Of a stretch of DNA of 16,083 nucleotides, positions 7,266 to 14,152 are shown piece by piece. A model generated the notes under the pieces. That model saw nothing but the letters and a program-made list of their open reading frames with translations, did not search any database and was not told where the DNA came from. The DNA comes from Actinomycetes bacterium (lineage in GTDB: Bacteria > Actinomycetota > Acidimicrobiia > Acidimicrobiales > Acidimicrobiaceae). Both the position numbers and the translations under genes were made by a program. Within the stretch, counting starts at the first letter, position 1, and the number at the start of each line of letters is the position of its first letter. The stretch covers positions 1 to 16,083 of the forward strand of contig JAKAPB010000006.1 of NCBI GenBank assembly GCA_021823045.1. Direction: 5' to 3'.

Positions 7266-8210
7266 GTGCCGGAAAGGCCGGAGTTGGTTCTATTTGTAGA
7301 TTCTGTTACTTTGGTCGGACCAACGGCTTCGGGCAAGACTACCGCGGCACTGAAGATCGCCAAGATGAACGAGAGCGTCGATATTGTCTCCGTAGATTCG
7401 ATGACCGTATATAGGGAGATGAATGTTGGCACGGCAAAGCCCACGGCTCTCGAGACAGCGGGAGTTAACTACAACCTACTCGATGTAGCGTCAGTGACGG
7501 AGGAATTTTCCCTTTGGGACTTTTTGAATCTGTGCAAGGAACTGGAATCGAGTCTTCGTGAGCGGGAGAGGCGCATACTGTTGGTCGGTGGAACGGCCTT
7601 ATATCTGAAGGCGGTTTTGGACGACTTCGCTCCGCCAAAGCGGTCAGTGGGCATGAGGAGTTGGCTAGAGCAAAGATTGATCGATGATACAGATGCTTCC
7701 CGTCTCCATCGCCTCCTGACCCAGGTCGACCCGGCTTGTGCCCAGAAGATCGAAGTGAATAATGTGAGGCGAATCATCCGGGCTTTGGAAGTAGCCCTCG
7801 CAACTGGTAGCCGTTTTTCATCTTATGGTCTTGGTATGGATCAGATCTCCCATACGGATAGGCAAATTGTTGGGATTAAGCCACCACGAGACGTTTTGAG
7901 GAGACGTATCTCCGAGCGAGTATTGGACCAAATGAACCATGGCTGGCTGGAGGAAGCTGAAGGTCTTTATAGAAACCGGGAGTTAATGTCTAAAACTGCA
8001 CTTCAGGCCTTGGGCTACAGGGAGTTGTTTGAACATATCGCTGGAGCGATATCTCTAGAAGAGGCCACGGAGAGGATCATCCACCGGACCTGGAGGTTCG
8101 CTAAGCGACAGCTTGCCTGGTTCGACCGAGACCCAAGGATAAAGTGGTCTGAAAGTGGCGATGAAGCGGTTGAGTTGATCACCGAGATTTTGATTGGCGG
8201 TGCCGATTGA
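7266..8210 (+). CDS. miaA: tRNA dimethylallyltransferase MiaA
   Basis: Transfers dimethylallyl from DMAPP to N6 of A37 in tRNAs that read codons beginning with U, making the substrate of MiaB. The 314-residue product is the usual size. It has the P-loop GPTASGKTT (18-26), SVDSMTVYREMNVGTAKP (the DMAPP/catalytic Asp region), LLVGGTALYLKAV, NNVRRIIRALEVALATG, and the C-terminal RTWRFAKRQLAWF contacting tRNA. I kept the GTG at 7266. An in-frame TTG at 7284, with GGAAAGG upstream, is a possible alternative that would trim six residues without loss of conserved sequence. The 102-bp gap after miaB contains small inverted repeats (GGCCCG at 7215 with CGGGCC at 7245, and ACCG/CGGT at 7179-7191), but no T-tract. 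Confidence 0.96.
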   Translation: MPERPELVLFVDSVTLVGPTASGKTTAALKIAKMNESVDIVSVDSMTVYREMNVGTAKPTALETAGVNYNLLDVASVTEEFSLWDFLNLCKELESSLRERERRILLVGGTALYLKAVLDDFAPPKRSVGMRSWLEQRLIDDTDASRLHRLLTQVDPACAQKIEVNNVRRIIRALEVALATGSRFSSYGLGMDQISHTDRQIVGIKPPRDVLRRRISERVLDQMNHGWLEEAEGLYRNRELMSKTALQALGYRELFEHIAGAISLEEATERIIHRTWRFAKRQLAWFDRDPRIKWSESGDEAVELITEILIGGAD

Positions 8211-8278
8211 GGTCAACCACGAGAAGTAATAATTAGCTAGGATCTTAATATGGCGATTAACTGGTCGAATCAATATCT

Positions 8279-8285
8279 AAAGGGG
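8279..8285 (+). promoter_or_regulatory. Ribosome binding site supporting the TTG start of dapF
   Basis: AAAGGGG lies 7 nt before TTG 8293. Together with the conserved N-terminus encoded immediately after it, it makes the TTG start convincing. Confidence 0.7.
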
Positions 8286-8292
8286 TCGTTGC

Positions 8293-9120
8293 TTGAACTT
8301 TTCAAAGAGACATGCCCTGGGCAATGACTTTCTTATTCAGCTCGTGGCGCCCTCTGACCAGGGGTATTCTCCAAAGGTAGCTGGGCAGCTTTGTGATCGC
8401 AGGCGTGGCATTGGGGCAGATGGACTGATAGTGGGTACGGTAGATCCGCATTCCCCTGACACTGCAAGTATGGTCTTATATAACTCCGATGGTTCAAGAG
8501 CGGAGATGTCCGGCAACGGTATTAGGTGCTTAGCGCATGCTGTATTTGACAGCTACTTTCGTCCTCTTGGGGCATCAGAGCAAATCTTTTCTATATCAAC
8601 TGACGCAGGACCCAAAAAGGTTTACCTGCGCACTGGTGGGGATTTGACAGAGATATACGCATCGGTGGATATGGGTCCCATTGGGAGTGTTGTCCAGGAT
8701 CAAAAGGGGATATGGGTCGACATGGGAAACCCGCACTTAGTGGTTTTCTGTGAAGAGGCCGACCATCCGGTTCCTCACGAGGTGGCCATGTTGGGTAAGG
8801 AAATGCAGAATGTTCGACCTGGCGGTATAAATATCGAATGGATATCTGCCAGCGATGCAGTGGGCGCTACCTTCAGGATGTCGGTATATGAAAGGGGAGT
8901 AGGACCAACCCTTGCCTGCGGGACGGGGAGTTGTGCCTCTTTCCTGGCCGCGCGCCACCTCGGATTGGTCCAAGACAAGGCGACGATCGTCAATCCCGGT
9001 GGTCCATTAGATCTCGAAGTCTCTAAAGGTCGGTTGATTTTGGGAGGTCCATCGAGGTTGATCTGTGATTTTTCGTCAGCTTATCCTTTTGGCTTGGTGT
9101 CGGTTGGTGAGCAAGCTTGA
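8293..9120 (+). CDS. dapF: Diaminopimelate epimerase DapF
   Basis: PLP-independent racemase that interconverts LL- and meso-diaminopimelate, the last step before peptidoglycan precursor synthesis and lysine. The 275-residue product has the usual length. The N-terminus MNFSKRHALGNDF matches the conserved family start, which supports the TTG. The two catalytic cysteines are Cys79 (SDGSRAEMSGNGIRCLAH) and Cys209 (ERGVGPTLACGTGSCAS). GNPHLVVF and GINIEW are further substrate-site motifs. It follows miaA after 82 bp and overlaps hflX: the TTG of hflX shares bases with the dapF stop (TTGA), so the two are probably translationally coupled. Confidence 0.97.
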   Translation: MNFSKRHALGNDFLIQLVAPSDQGYSPKVAGQLCDRRRGIGADGLIVGTVDPHSPDTASMVLYNSDGSRAEMSGNGIRCLAHAVFDSYFRPLGASEQIFSISTDAGPKKVYLRTGGDLTEIYASVDMGPIGSVVQDQKGIWVDMGNPHLVVFCEEADHPVPHEVAMLGKEMQNVRPGGINIEWISASDAVGATFRMSVYERGVGPTLACGTGSCASFLAARHLGLVQDKATIVNPGGPLDLEVSKGRLILGGPSRLICDFSSAYPFGLVSVGEQA

Positions 9121-10400
9121 CCTTAATCGACAGGTCATTTCGTGAAAAGATTCTGCTGGTTGGCGTGGCAGTCGATGCGAGGCCTATTGAGTCGGTCGAG
9201 GAGGAGCTTGACGAGCTAGCCCTCCTGGTTGATACGGCAGGCGCTGAAGTTGTCGGTCGAGTCACACAGAGAAGGGACCGACCGGATCCAGCCACCTTTA
9301 TAGGATCCGGTAAGGCCGACGAAGTTGCGAAACTAGCCGAACTTCTCGACGTCGACACGGTCGTGTTTGACGAAGAGCTTTCGCCAGCGCAGCAGCGAAA
9401 TTTGGAGAAGATCTTTGGGCGCACCGCTATTGATCGGACAGCTGTCATTTTGGATATATTTGCCCAAAATGCTAGGAGCGCAGAGGGCAAGGCCCAGGTG
9501 GAACTTGCGCTGCTGAACTATCGGCTGCCGAGGCTTAGGGGAAAGGGCCAAAGCCTTTCTCAGCAGGTTGGGAGGATCGGTACAAGGGGACCAGGCGAAA
9601 CCAAACTGGAAGAGGATCGGCGGAGGTTGCAAGATCGAATTTCTCATCTGCGCCGAGAACTCCAAGAACTAGCGAAGAACCAGAAGATTCAGCGGAAGTC
9701 GAGGCAGAGGTCCAGGATAGCATCGGTATCTATTGTTGGTTATACCAACGCTGGAAAGTCGACCCTACTTAACTCTTTGACCAGTGCAAATGTGCTTGTC
9801 GAGGACAGGTTATTCGCCACCTTGGATCCTAGGACTAAAAGGCTAGAGCTTCCTGGAGGAGAGGCACTATTGCTCTCTGACACGGTCGGATTTATAAGGA
9901 AGCTCCCTCATCAGCTTGTTGTTTCGTTCAAGTCGACACTAGAGGTAGTCAGCGAGTCGGACCTTCTGATCCACGTTGTCGACGCTTCTTCGGAAAGTCG
10001 AGATGAGCAGGTCGCCGCTGTGCGTGAAGTCCTGAGCGAGATTGGCGCTGCTGGAGTTCCTGAGATAATGGTGTACAACAAAATTGACCTTTTAGACCCG
10101 GAACATAGGGCGGAGGGCTTTGGTGAGCATTCTGTATCGATTTCGGCGGTAGAGGGCATTGGGCTTCCTCGATTAGTCGAAGAGATCTCTTTCGCTCTCA
10201 GGAGGAGGGCCAAGGTTTTTGAACTTGTCATCCCTTACGACCGTGGTGATTTAATTGCTGCGCTGCACAGGGAGGGCGAGGTAGTCTCGATAAGGGAGAC
10301 CAAAGAGGGGGTCAAGCTGCTCGTCAGGTTGGACAAGAGTTCTCGTGGTGCAGTTCTTGAGTTGCTCGGCGATGAGATCGAAATGAGATCTACTGAATAG
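9117..10400 (+). CDS. hflX: GTPase HflX
   Basis: Ribosome-associated GTPase that splits or rescues 70S particles under stress. The 427-residue protein has the N-terminal HflX domain, with FIGSGKADEV, VVFDEELSPAQQRNLE (83-98), DRTAVILDIFAQNARSAEGK, and the glycine-rich GRIGTRGPGETKLEEDRRR linker followed by a basic coiled coil to about 200. The GTPase domain shows G1 GYTNAGKST (208-216), G3 DTVGFIRKLPHQLV and G4 YNKIDLL. The start is TTG at 9117, overlapping the dapF stop by three bases. A GGTGAG stretch about 8 nt upstream may serve as ribosome binding site. It sits between dapF and the dapC-dapD-dapE group; the dapF-hflX order is common in actinobacteria and need not mean a shared pathway. 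Confidence 0.97.
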   Translation: MTLIDRSFREKILLVGVAVDARPIESVEEELDELALLVDTAGAEVVGRVTQRRDRPDPATFIGSGKADEVAKLAELLDVDTVVFDEELSPAQQRNLEKIFGRTAIDRTAVILDIFAQNARSAEGKAQVELALLNYRLPRLRGKGQSLSQQVGRIGTRGPGETKLEEDRRRLQDRISHLRRELQELAKNQKIQRKSRQRSRIASVSIVGYTNAGKSTLLNSLTSANVLVEDRLFATLDPRTKRLELPGGEALLLSDTVGFIRKLPHQLVVSFKSTLEVVSESDLLIHVVDASSESRDEQVAAVREVLSEIGAAGVPEIMVYNKIDLLDPEHRAEGFGEHSVSISAVEGIGLPRLVEEISFALRRRAKVFELVIPYDRGDLIAALHREGEVVSIRETKEGVKLLVRLDKSSRGAVLELLGDEIEMRSTE

Positions 10401-10457
10401 GCAGCACAGATCCAGTTCTAGTTGGTGGGTTTGCTTCGAACGGTAGTATGAGATGCA

Positions 10458-11606
10458 ATGAATCCACTGAAAAGTCCGGCTAACTCAGCCCTCATTCTAC
10501 CTCCTTATCCATACGATCGGCTAGAAGATGTCAAGCATGTCGCCGAGGAGAAGTTCGGCGAATATGTTGATCTATCGGTCGGAACCCCGGTAGATCCTCC
10601 GCCAAGTTTTGTCCCTCACCTCCTAGCCACTTCTGGGGCCGAGCGTGGGTACCCGTCTTCCATAGGATCCCTTTCATTCAGAAAGAGCGCCGCCGGATGG
10701 ATGAACGAAAGATTCGACATTCAGGTTGACCCAACCCATATCGCTGCGACGGTCGGAACTAAGGAGTTCGTAGCTTCACTGCCGGGGTATCTGCACCTTC
10801 TGAACCCACATCGAGACGTAGTGCTATATCCAGAGGTCTCCTATCCCACATACAAGATGGGAGCGGTGCTATCCGGGCTTAGGCATTGCCCAGTTCCGGT
10901 AGCCAAGAGTGGAGAACTCCTTCTTGATCAGCTTCCAGATTGGGCAGCAGAGGGCGCCCTGTTGCTCTGGATCAATTACCCATCGAATCCGACAGGATCT
11001 ACGGCTGGAATTGAACCAGCGGTCAAATGGGCAAAAGAGCACGATGCGCTTTTAGTTTCGGATGAGTGCTACGTGGAGTTCGTCTGGTCTGGTAGTGCTA
11101 ATTCGGTACTGCAGTACGCCTCGGAAGGTGTTTTGGCCCTTCATTCCCTCTCTAAGAGATCTAATTTAGCGGGACTCAGGGTCGGATTTTATGCTGGCGA
11201 TCCAGATATCGTGCACTTCATCTCGGAAGTCCGAAAGCACGCTGGATTGATGGTTCCCGGCCCAGTGCAGCTCGTTGCGGCCGAAGCGCTGTCGGAGTAC
11301 TCGCACGTTGAGGAGCAAAGAAGGAGATATTTCGAGAGGTTAGAGATCTTGCAGAGAGCGTTTTCGGAAGCTGGATTTAAACTCCAACTTCCCCAGGGAG
11401 GTTTTTATCTCTGGTTTGAGGGAGTCGAACTGGGATTTAAAGATGGTTTCGCTCTGGCTCGATATCTAGCTGAGACGGCCGGGGCCGTAGTGTCTCCTGG
11501 AGAATTTTATGGTGATGCATCTTCTCAATATGTAAGGGTGGCGGTAGTCGCCCCTACCGACCTGGTGTCACTGGTGGCGTCAAGGCTAAGCGATCAAGGC
11601 CACTAG
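10458..11606 (+). CDS. dapC: N-succinyl-LL-diaminopimelate aminotransferase DapC
   Basis: PLP-dependent fold-type I aminotransferase. By context it transfers an amino group from glutamate to N-succinyl-2-amino-6-oxopimelate. The 382-residue product shows the expected marks: the N-terminal LPPYPYDRLEDVK and DLSVGTPVDP typical of actinobacterial DapC, YPEVSYPTYKMGA, INYPSNPTGS (NPTG 177-180), VSDECYVEF (Asp202 for the PLP ring nitrogen, Tyr205), the Schiff-base Lys233 in HSLSKRSNLAGLRVGF, and QGGFYLWF near the substrate site. Sequence alone would leave other class I aminotransferases possible, but dapD and dapE directly downstream make the DapC role likely. ATG 10458 has only a weak ribosome binding site. 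The gap to hflX is 57 bp. Confidence 0.9.
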   Translation: MNPLKSPANSALILPPYPYDRLEDVKHVAEEKFGEYVDLSVGTPVDPPPSFVPHLLATSGAERGYPSSIGSLSFRKSAAGWMNERFDIQVDPTHIAATVGTKEFVASLPGYLHLLNPHRDVVLYPEVSYPTYKMGAVLSGLRHCPVPVAKSGELLLDQLPDWAAEGALLLWINYPSNPTGSTAGIEPAVKWAKEHDALLVSDECYVEFVWSGSANSVLQYASEGVLALHSLSKRSNLAGLRVGFYAGDPDIVHFISEVRKHAGLMVPGPVQLVAAEALSEYSHVEEQRRRYFERLEILQRAFSEAGFKLQLPQGGFYLWFEGVELGFKDGFALARYLAETAGAVVSPGEFYGDASSQYVRVAVVAPTDLVSLVASRLSDQGH

Positions 11607-11644
11607 CTTCTTTCTATGGTAACAAACGGAATGACGAGTGGGCA

Positions 11645-12469
11645 TTGTCTGAATTAAAGGAAGCGATCGAAGGACTTTGGCAACGGCGGGAGAGCTTGGG
11701 CGTCCAGGATGTTGACGCTAGCGAGATCATTTTTGAAGTACTTACTGGCTTGGATCAAGGGAATCTTAGAGTGGCCGAAGTCGATACTGGCGGTCAGGTC
11801 GTAGTTCAAGAATGGCTCAAGATGGCCATTATGCTGGCCTTTCGGGTCAGGGAGATGACCAAATATGAGGTTGGACCGTTTGAGTTTGTCGACCGTATGC
11901 AATTGAAAAGAGATTTTGCCTCGAAGGGTGTGCGCGTGGTTCCGGGAGCGTCGGCTCGCTTCGGCGCATTTCTGGCACGTGGGGTAACTTTGATGCCGAG
12001 CTACGTAAATATCGGTGCATATGTCGGTGAGTCCACGATGGTCGATACCTGGGCCACGGTGGGTTCTTGCGCTCAGATAGGAGCGAGGGTACATCTGTCG
12101 GGTGGCGTCGGCATAGGGGGAGTGCTTGAACCACCACAGGCTGCCCCAGTAGTAATCGAGGATGACGCATTTATTGGGTCAAGGGCCATGGTGACCGAAG
12201 GTGCTCGGGTCGGCAAGGGCGCGGTAGTCGGTGCCGGAGTGATTCTGAACCCTTCAATTCCGGTTATAGATACCGAAACGGGGAAAGAGTTTTCCAGGGG
12301 ATACGTTCCTGATTACAGCGTTGCAGTCAGTGGAGTTCGTACCAAGCGCTTCAAAGGTGGAGAGTTTGGTCTGCCCTGCGTCCTGTTGATCAAACGGCTT
12401 AGCCCCGGTGAACGACACTCGAAGACCATTCTGAATGAGCTCCTGCGAGAGCACGGACTGGCACTGTAG
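11645..12469 (+). CDS. dapD: 2,3,4,5-tetrahydropyridine-2,6-dicarboxylate N-succinyltransferase DapD (E. coli-type)
   Basis: Left-handed beta-helix (hexapeptide repeat) acyltransferase that succinylates tetrahydrodipicolinate with succinyl-CoA, the committing step of the succinylase branch. The 274 residues equal the E. coli enzyme length. The order is a helical N-terminal domain (LRVAEV, QEWLKMAIMLAFRV), then VRVVPGASARFGAFLARG, the core LMPSYVNIGAYVGESTMVDT, WATVGSCAQIG, VHLSGGVGIGGVLEPPQA and VIEDDAFIGSRAMV, and a C-terminal strand ending in LLREHGLAL. These match the Gram-negative DapD family rather than the longer DapD known from Mycobacterium and Corynebacterium. The start is TTG with a modest AGTGGG upstream; no ATG or GTG lies in frame nearby. 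dapE follows after 3 bp. Confidence 0.96.
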   Translation: MSELKEAIEGLWQRRESLGVQDVDASEIIFEVLTGLDQGNLRVAEVDTGGQVVVQEWLKMAIMLAFRVREMTKYEVGPFEFVDRMQLKRDFASKGVRVVPGASARFGAFLARGVTLMPSYVNIGAYVGESTMVDTWATVGSCAQIGARVHLSGGVGIGGVLEPPQAAPVVIEDDAFIGSRAMVTEGARVGKGAVVGAGVILNPSIPVIDTETGKEFSRGYVPDYSVAVSGVRTKRFKGGEFGLPCVLLIKRLSPGERHSKTILNELLREHGLAL

Positions 12470-12472
12470 TCG

Positions 12473-13531
12473 ATGAAAGACTTGGAACAACTCTGCTTCG
12501 AACTGGTCAACATCCCCTCTGTATCGCGCGGGGAAAAGGAGATTGCTGACTATGTCGAGTCTCTTTTAGTACGGGCCGACCACCTTGAAGTAGTGCGGAT
12601 TGTGAACAACGTGGTAGCGACCAGAAAGTGCAATGGACCAATTCGTTACATCATCGCCGGGCATTTAGATACCGTTCCACCTTCGTCTGGGCACTCGGTC
12701 ATGAGAACGGACGACCGGATATATGGTGTGGGAGCGACGGACATGAAGGCGGGCTTAGCGGTGATGATCGCTCTAGCCTTAGACTCCTCGAACACCTCTC
12801 CGTCTCGTTATCTCTTTTATGCCGCAGAGGAGATAGAAAGGTCAGAGAGCGGAATATTGCAAATCGAGAAAGAATGGCCTAGTGCGCTGGCGGCAGAGGC
12901 GGCGATCCTCATGGAACCGACGAGCGCGGCTCTTGAAGCTGGTTGTCAAGGGACGCTTAGGGCTAGATTAAGGGTCGCCGGAAAGCGTTCACACTCCGCT
13001 CGGCCCCACAAGGGGATCAATGCGATCCACCGAAGCGCGCTATTTCTGGAACGGGTAGCGAATTCGAAGCAGCGATCGGTAGAGATTGATGGCTGTATCT
13101 TCCGAGAGGCGCTATCGGCGGTGAAAATATCAGGTGGTATCGCTAACAACGTCGTACCTGACCTCGTCGAGATTACTATCAATCACCGCTTTGCTCCCGA
13201 TCGGAAAACGAAGGAGGCCTTTGAATATGTATCATCGCTGTTCGAAGGACTTCTTGATGTGGAGATTGGCGATAGCTTTGAGCTACTAGATTCTGCTGAC
13301 GGGGCCCTTCCGAACTTACACAATGAGCTACTAGATAGGCTATCAAGGCGCGTAACAATCAAGCGGGCGAAGCTTGGTTGGACAGATGTCGCCACCTTCT
13401 TTGAAAGGGGAATTGCTGCCACAAATTACGGCCCAGGCGATCCTGAGCTAGCTCACAGTTCGGGAGAGTGGGTAGGGGTAGCTGAGATCCGCCAAGCCTT
13501 TGAGACATTGTCGGAACTGCTCGGACATTGA
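12473..13531 (+). CDS. dapE: Succinyl-diaminopimelate desuccinylase DapE
   Basis: Di-zinc M20-family hydrolase that removes succinate from N-succinyl-LL-diaminopimelate, giving the DapF substrate. The 352-residue protein carries the expected ligands and catalytic residues: His64 and Asp66 (AGHLDTVPP), Asp90 (GVGATDMKAG), the Glu pair 119-120 (YAAEEIERS), Glu148 (LMEPTSA) and the C-terminal His328 (PELAHSSGEWV). The dimerisation domain contains His174 in KRSHSARPHKGINAIH. The length and the KLGWTDVATFF region resemble actinobacterial DapE. The ATG lies 3 bp after the dapD stop without an obvious ribosome binding site, so translation probably depends on reinitiation after dapD. It is the last gene of the co-directional run; no terminator with a T-tract is visible behind it. 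Confidence 0.93.
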   Translation: MKDLEQLCFELVNIPSVSRGEKEIADYVESLLVRADHLEVVRIVNNVVATRKCNGPIRYIIAGHLDTVPPSSGHSVMRTDDRIYGVGATDMKAGLAVMIALALDSSNTSPSRYLFYAAEEIERSESGILQIEKEWPSALAAEAAILMEPTSAALEAGCQGTLRARLRVAGKRSHSARPHKGINAIHRSALFLERVANSKQRSVEIDGCIFREALSAVKISGGIANNVVPDLVEITINHRFAPDRKTKEAFEYVSSLFEGLLDVEIGDSFELLDSADGALPNLHNELLDRLSRRVTIKRAKLGWTDVATFFERGIAATNYGPGDPELAHSSGEWVGVAEIRQAFETLSELLGH

Positions 13532-13575
13532 AAAAAATCACAGCGCAATCCCTGCCTGCAAGGGCGTGGAGAAGT

Positions 13576-13645
13576 CAGTGTCGATCTTAGCCGTGCTAAG
13601 AGAGCACCTTGTTGCGGTTCGAACCTATCGCCTTTCTTGACACTG
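13576..13645 (+). other. Potentially structured segment (nested inverted repeats)
   Basis: CAGTGTC (13576-13582) pairs perfectly with GACACTG (13639-13645). Inside are two mutually exclusive hairpins: TCTTAGC/GCTAAGA (13585-13601) and GTGCT/AGCAC (13593-13607). The palindrome GGTTCGAACC lies at 13616-13625. It could be a small RNA, a dapE 3' structure or chance. It does not fold as a tRNA. Confidence 0.25.
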
Positions 13646-13748
13646 CACCTTAGAGTCGCGCGTGACTACACATCAGCCGTCCAGTCCGACGCATAGAACG
13701 AGGATGGGGTGTGTTTTTGAGAGTGTTGAGTAGCTCAAGAAAGTTAAC

Positions 13749-14000
13749 CTACTCGGAGACGATAACCAGATGAGATCCGCCGCCAATGAACTCGTCATTG
13801 TGATCTAGGCCTAGGGCGCCATGCTGACCGGAGATGGTATGGCTCGAGCCTTCGACGAGAGGTGGTCAGATATCCTCTGCCTGACTGCTGGCAAATTCAA
13901 TAAGCGCGGGGAGTTCACTTCGAGGTAAAGGCTCGGCTGCTAAAGGCTGCGAGAGGTCGCAATTATTGTCACTATTGCTTAAAACGCTACAAATGGTGCG
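13749..14000 (-). pseudogene. Possible decayed minus-strand reading frame
   Basis: Read on the minus strand, one frame runs for 44 codons (14000 to 13869), meets a single TGA (13866-13868), continues for 38 codons (13865 to 13752) and ends at TAG (13749-13751). The translation is varied and protein-like, with SELPALIEFASSQAEDI before the TGA and GQHGALGLDHNDEFIGGGSH after it. A TGG-to-TGA change would explain the stop. I do not recognise the family, and the stretch could be chance. Confidence 0.2.
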
Positions 14001-14083
14001 TTAATTAATAACCTATCTAGCTGCATGAATGCTGGTTACTAGGGCTAAATATCCCGATAACAAAGTAACAATTACAGCATTGT
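13959..14083 (+). promoter_or_regulatory. Candidate promoter and operator-like repeats upstream of the TasA-like gene
   Basis: TTGTCA (13966-13971) and TACAAA (13988-13993), 16 bp apart, form a fair promoter. The -35 lies inside the inverted repeat GCAAT-N10-ATTGC (13959-13978). Farther down are an imperfect hairpin GTTAC..GGG/CCC..TAAC (14035-14061) and ACAAT-N6-ATTGT (14068-14083). The region is A+T-richer than its surroundings. No specific regulator is identifiable, and the leader would be about 150 nt. Confidence 0.3.
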
Positions 14084-14140
14084 CATATCGCCGCCGAATA
14101 ACTAGGGTTCCGAGTCGCACTTCGGCCGGCTCGAACTTCT

Positions 14141-14148
14141 GGGGAGGG
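14141..14148 (+). promoter_or_regulatory. Strong ribosome binding site of the TasA-like gene
   Basis: GGGGAGGG, four bases before ATG 14153, is the strongest ribosome binding site in the window. It suggests high expression. A 5-bp hairpin (14110-14125) lies just upstream. Confidence 0.75.
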
Positions 14149-14152
14149 AACA

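Larger units (their letters stand above)
13532..14152. other. 621-bp gene-free region before the secreted-protein genes
   Basis: No convincing intact gene. The left part (13576-13645) can fold into competing hairpins. The middle (13749-14000) contains a minus-strand frame interrupted by one stop that may be a gene relic. The right part (from about 13959) is A+T-richer, with inverted repeats and a candidate promoter, and probably serves the gene starting at 14153. A plus-strand 35-codon frame (13821-13928) and a 12-codon frame at 13770 have no supporting ribosome binding site. Confidence 0.6.

Noticed and set aside
9333..9723. Long antisense frames within hflX, and similar frames opposite gdh, recA, miaB and dapD
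   Set aside because: They mirror the codon pattern of clearly conserved genes on the plus strand and have no own family features or ribosome binding sites.
13616..13625. GGTTCGAACC resembling a tRNA T-arm
   Set aside because: The flanking bases do not form a T-stem, and no D- or anticodon arm or acceptor stem in the right place can be drawn, so it is not a tRNA gene.
13770..13808. 12-codon plus-strand frame as a leader peptide
   Set aside because: No downstream gene within reach, no ribosome binding site and no attenuator structure or codon run.
13821..13928. Plus-strand 35-codon frame starting at ATG
   Set aside because: It has no ribosome binding site and no recognisable features, and a stop lies three codons upstream. 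It lies opposite the possible minus-strand relic.
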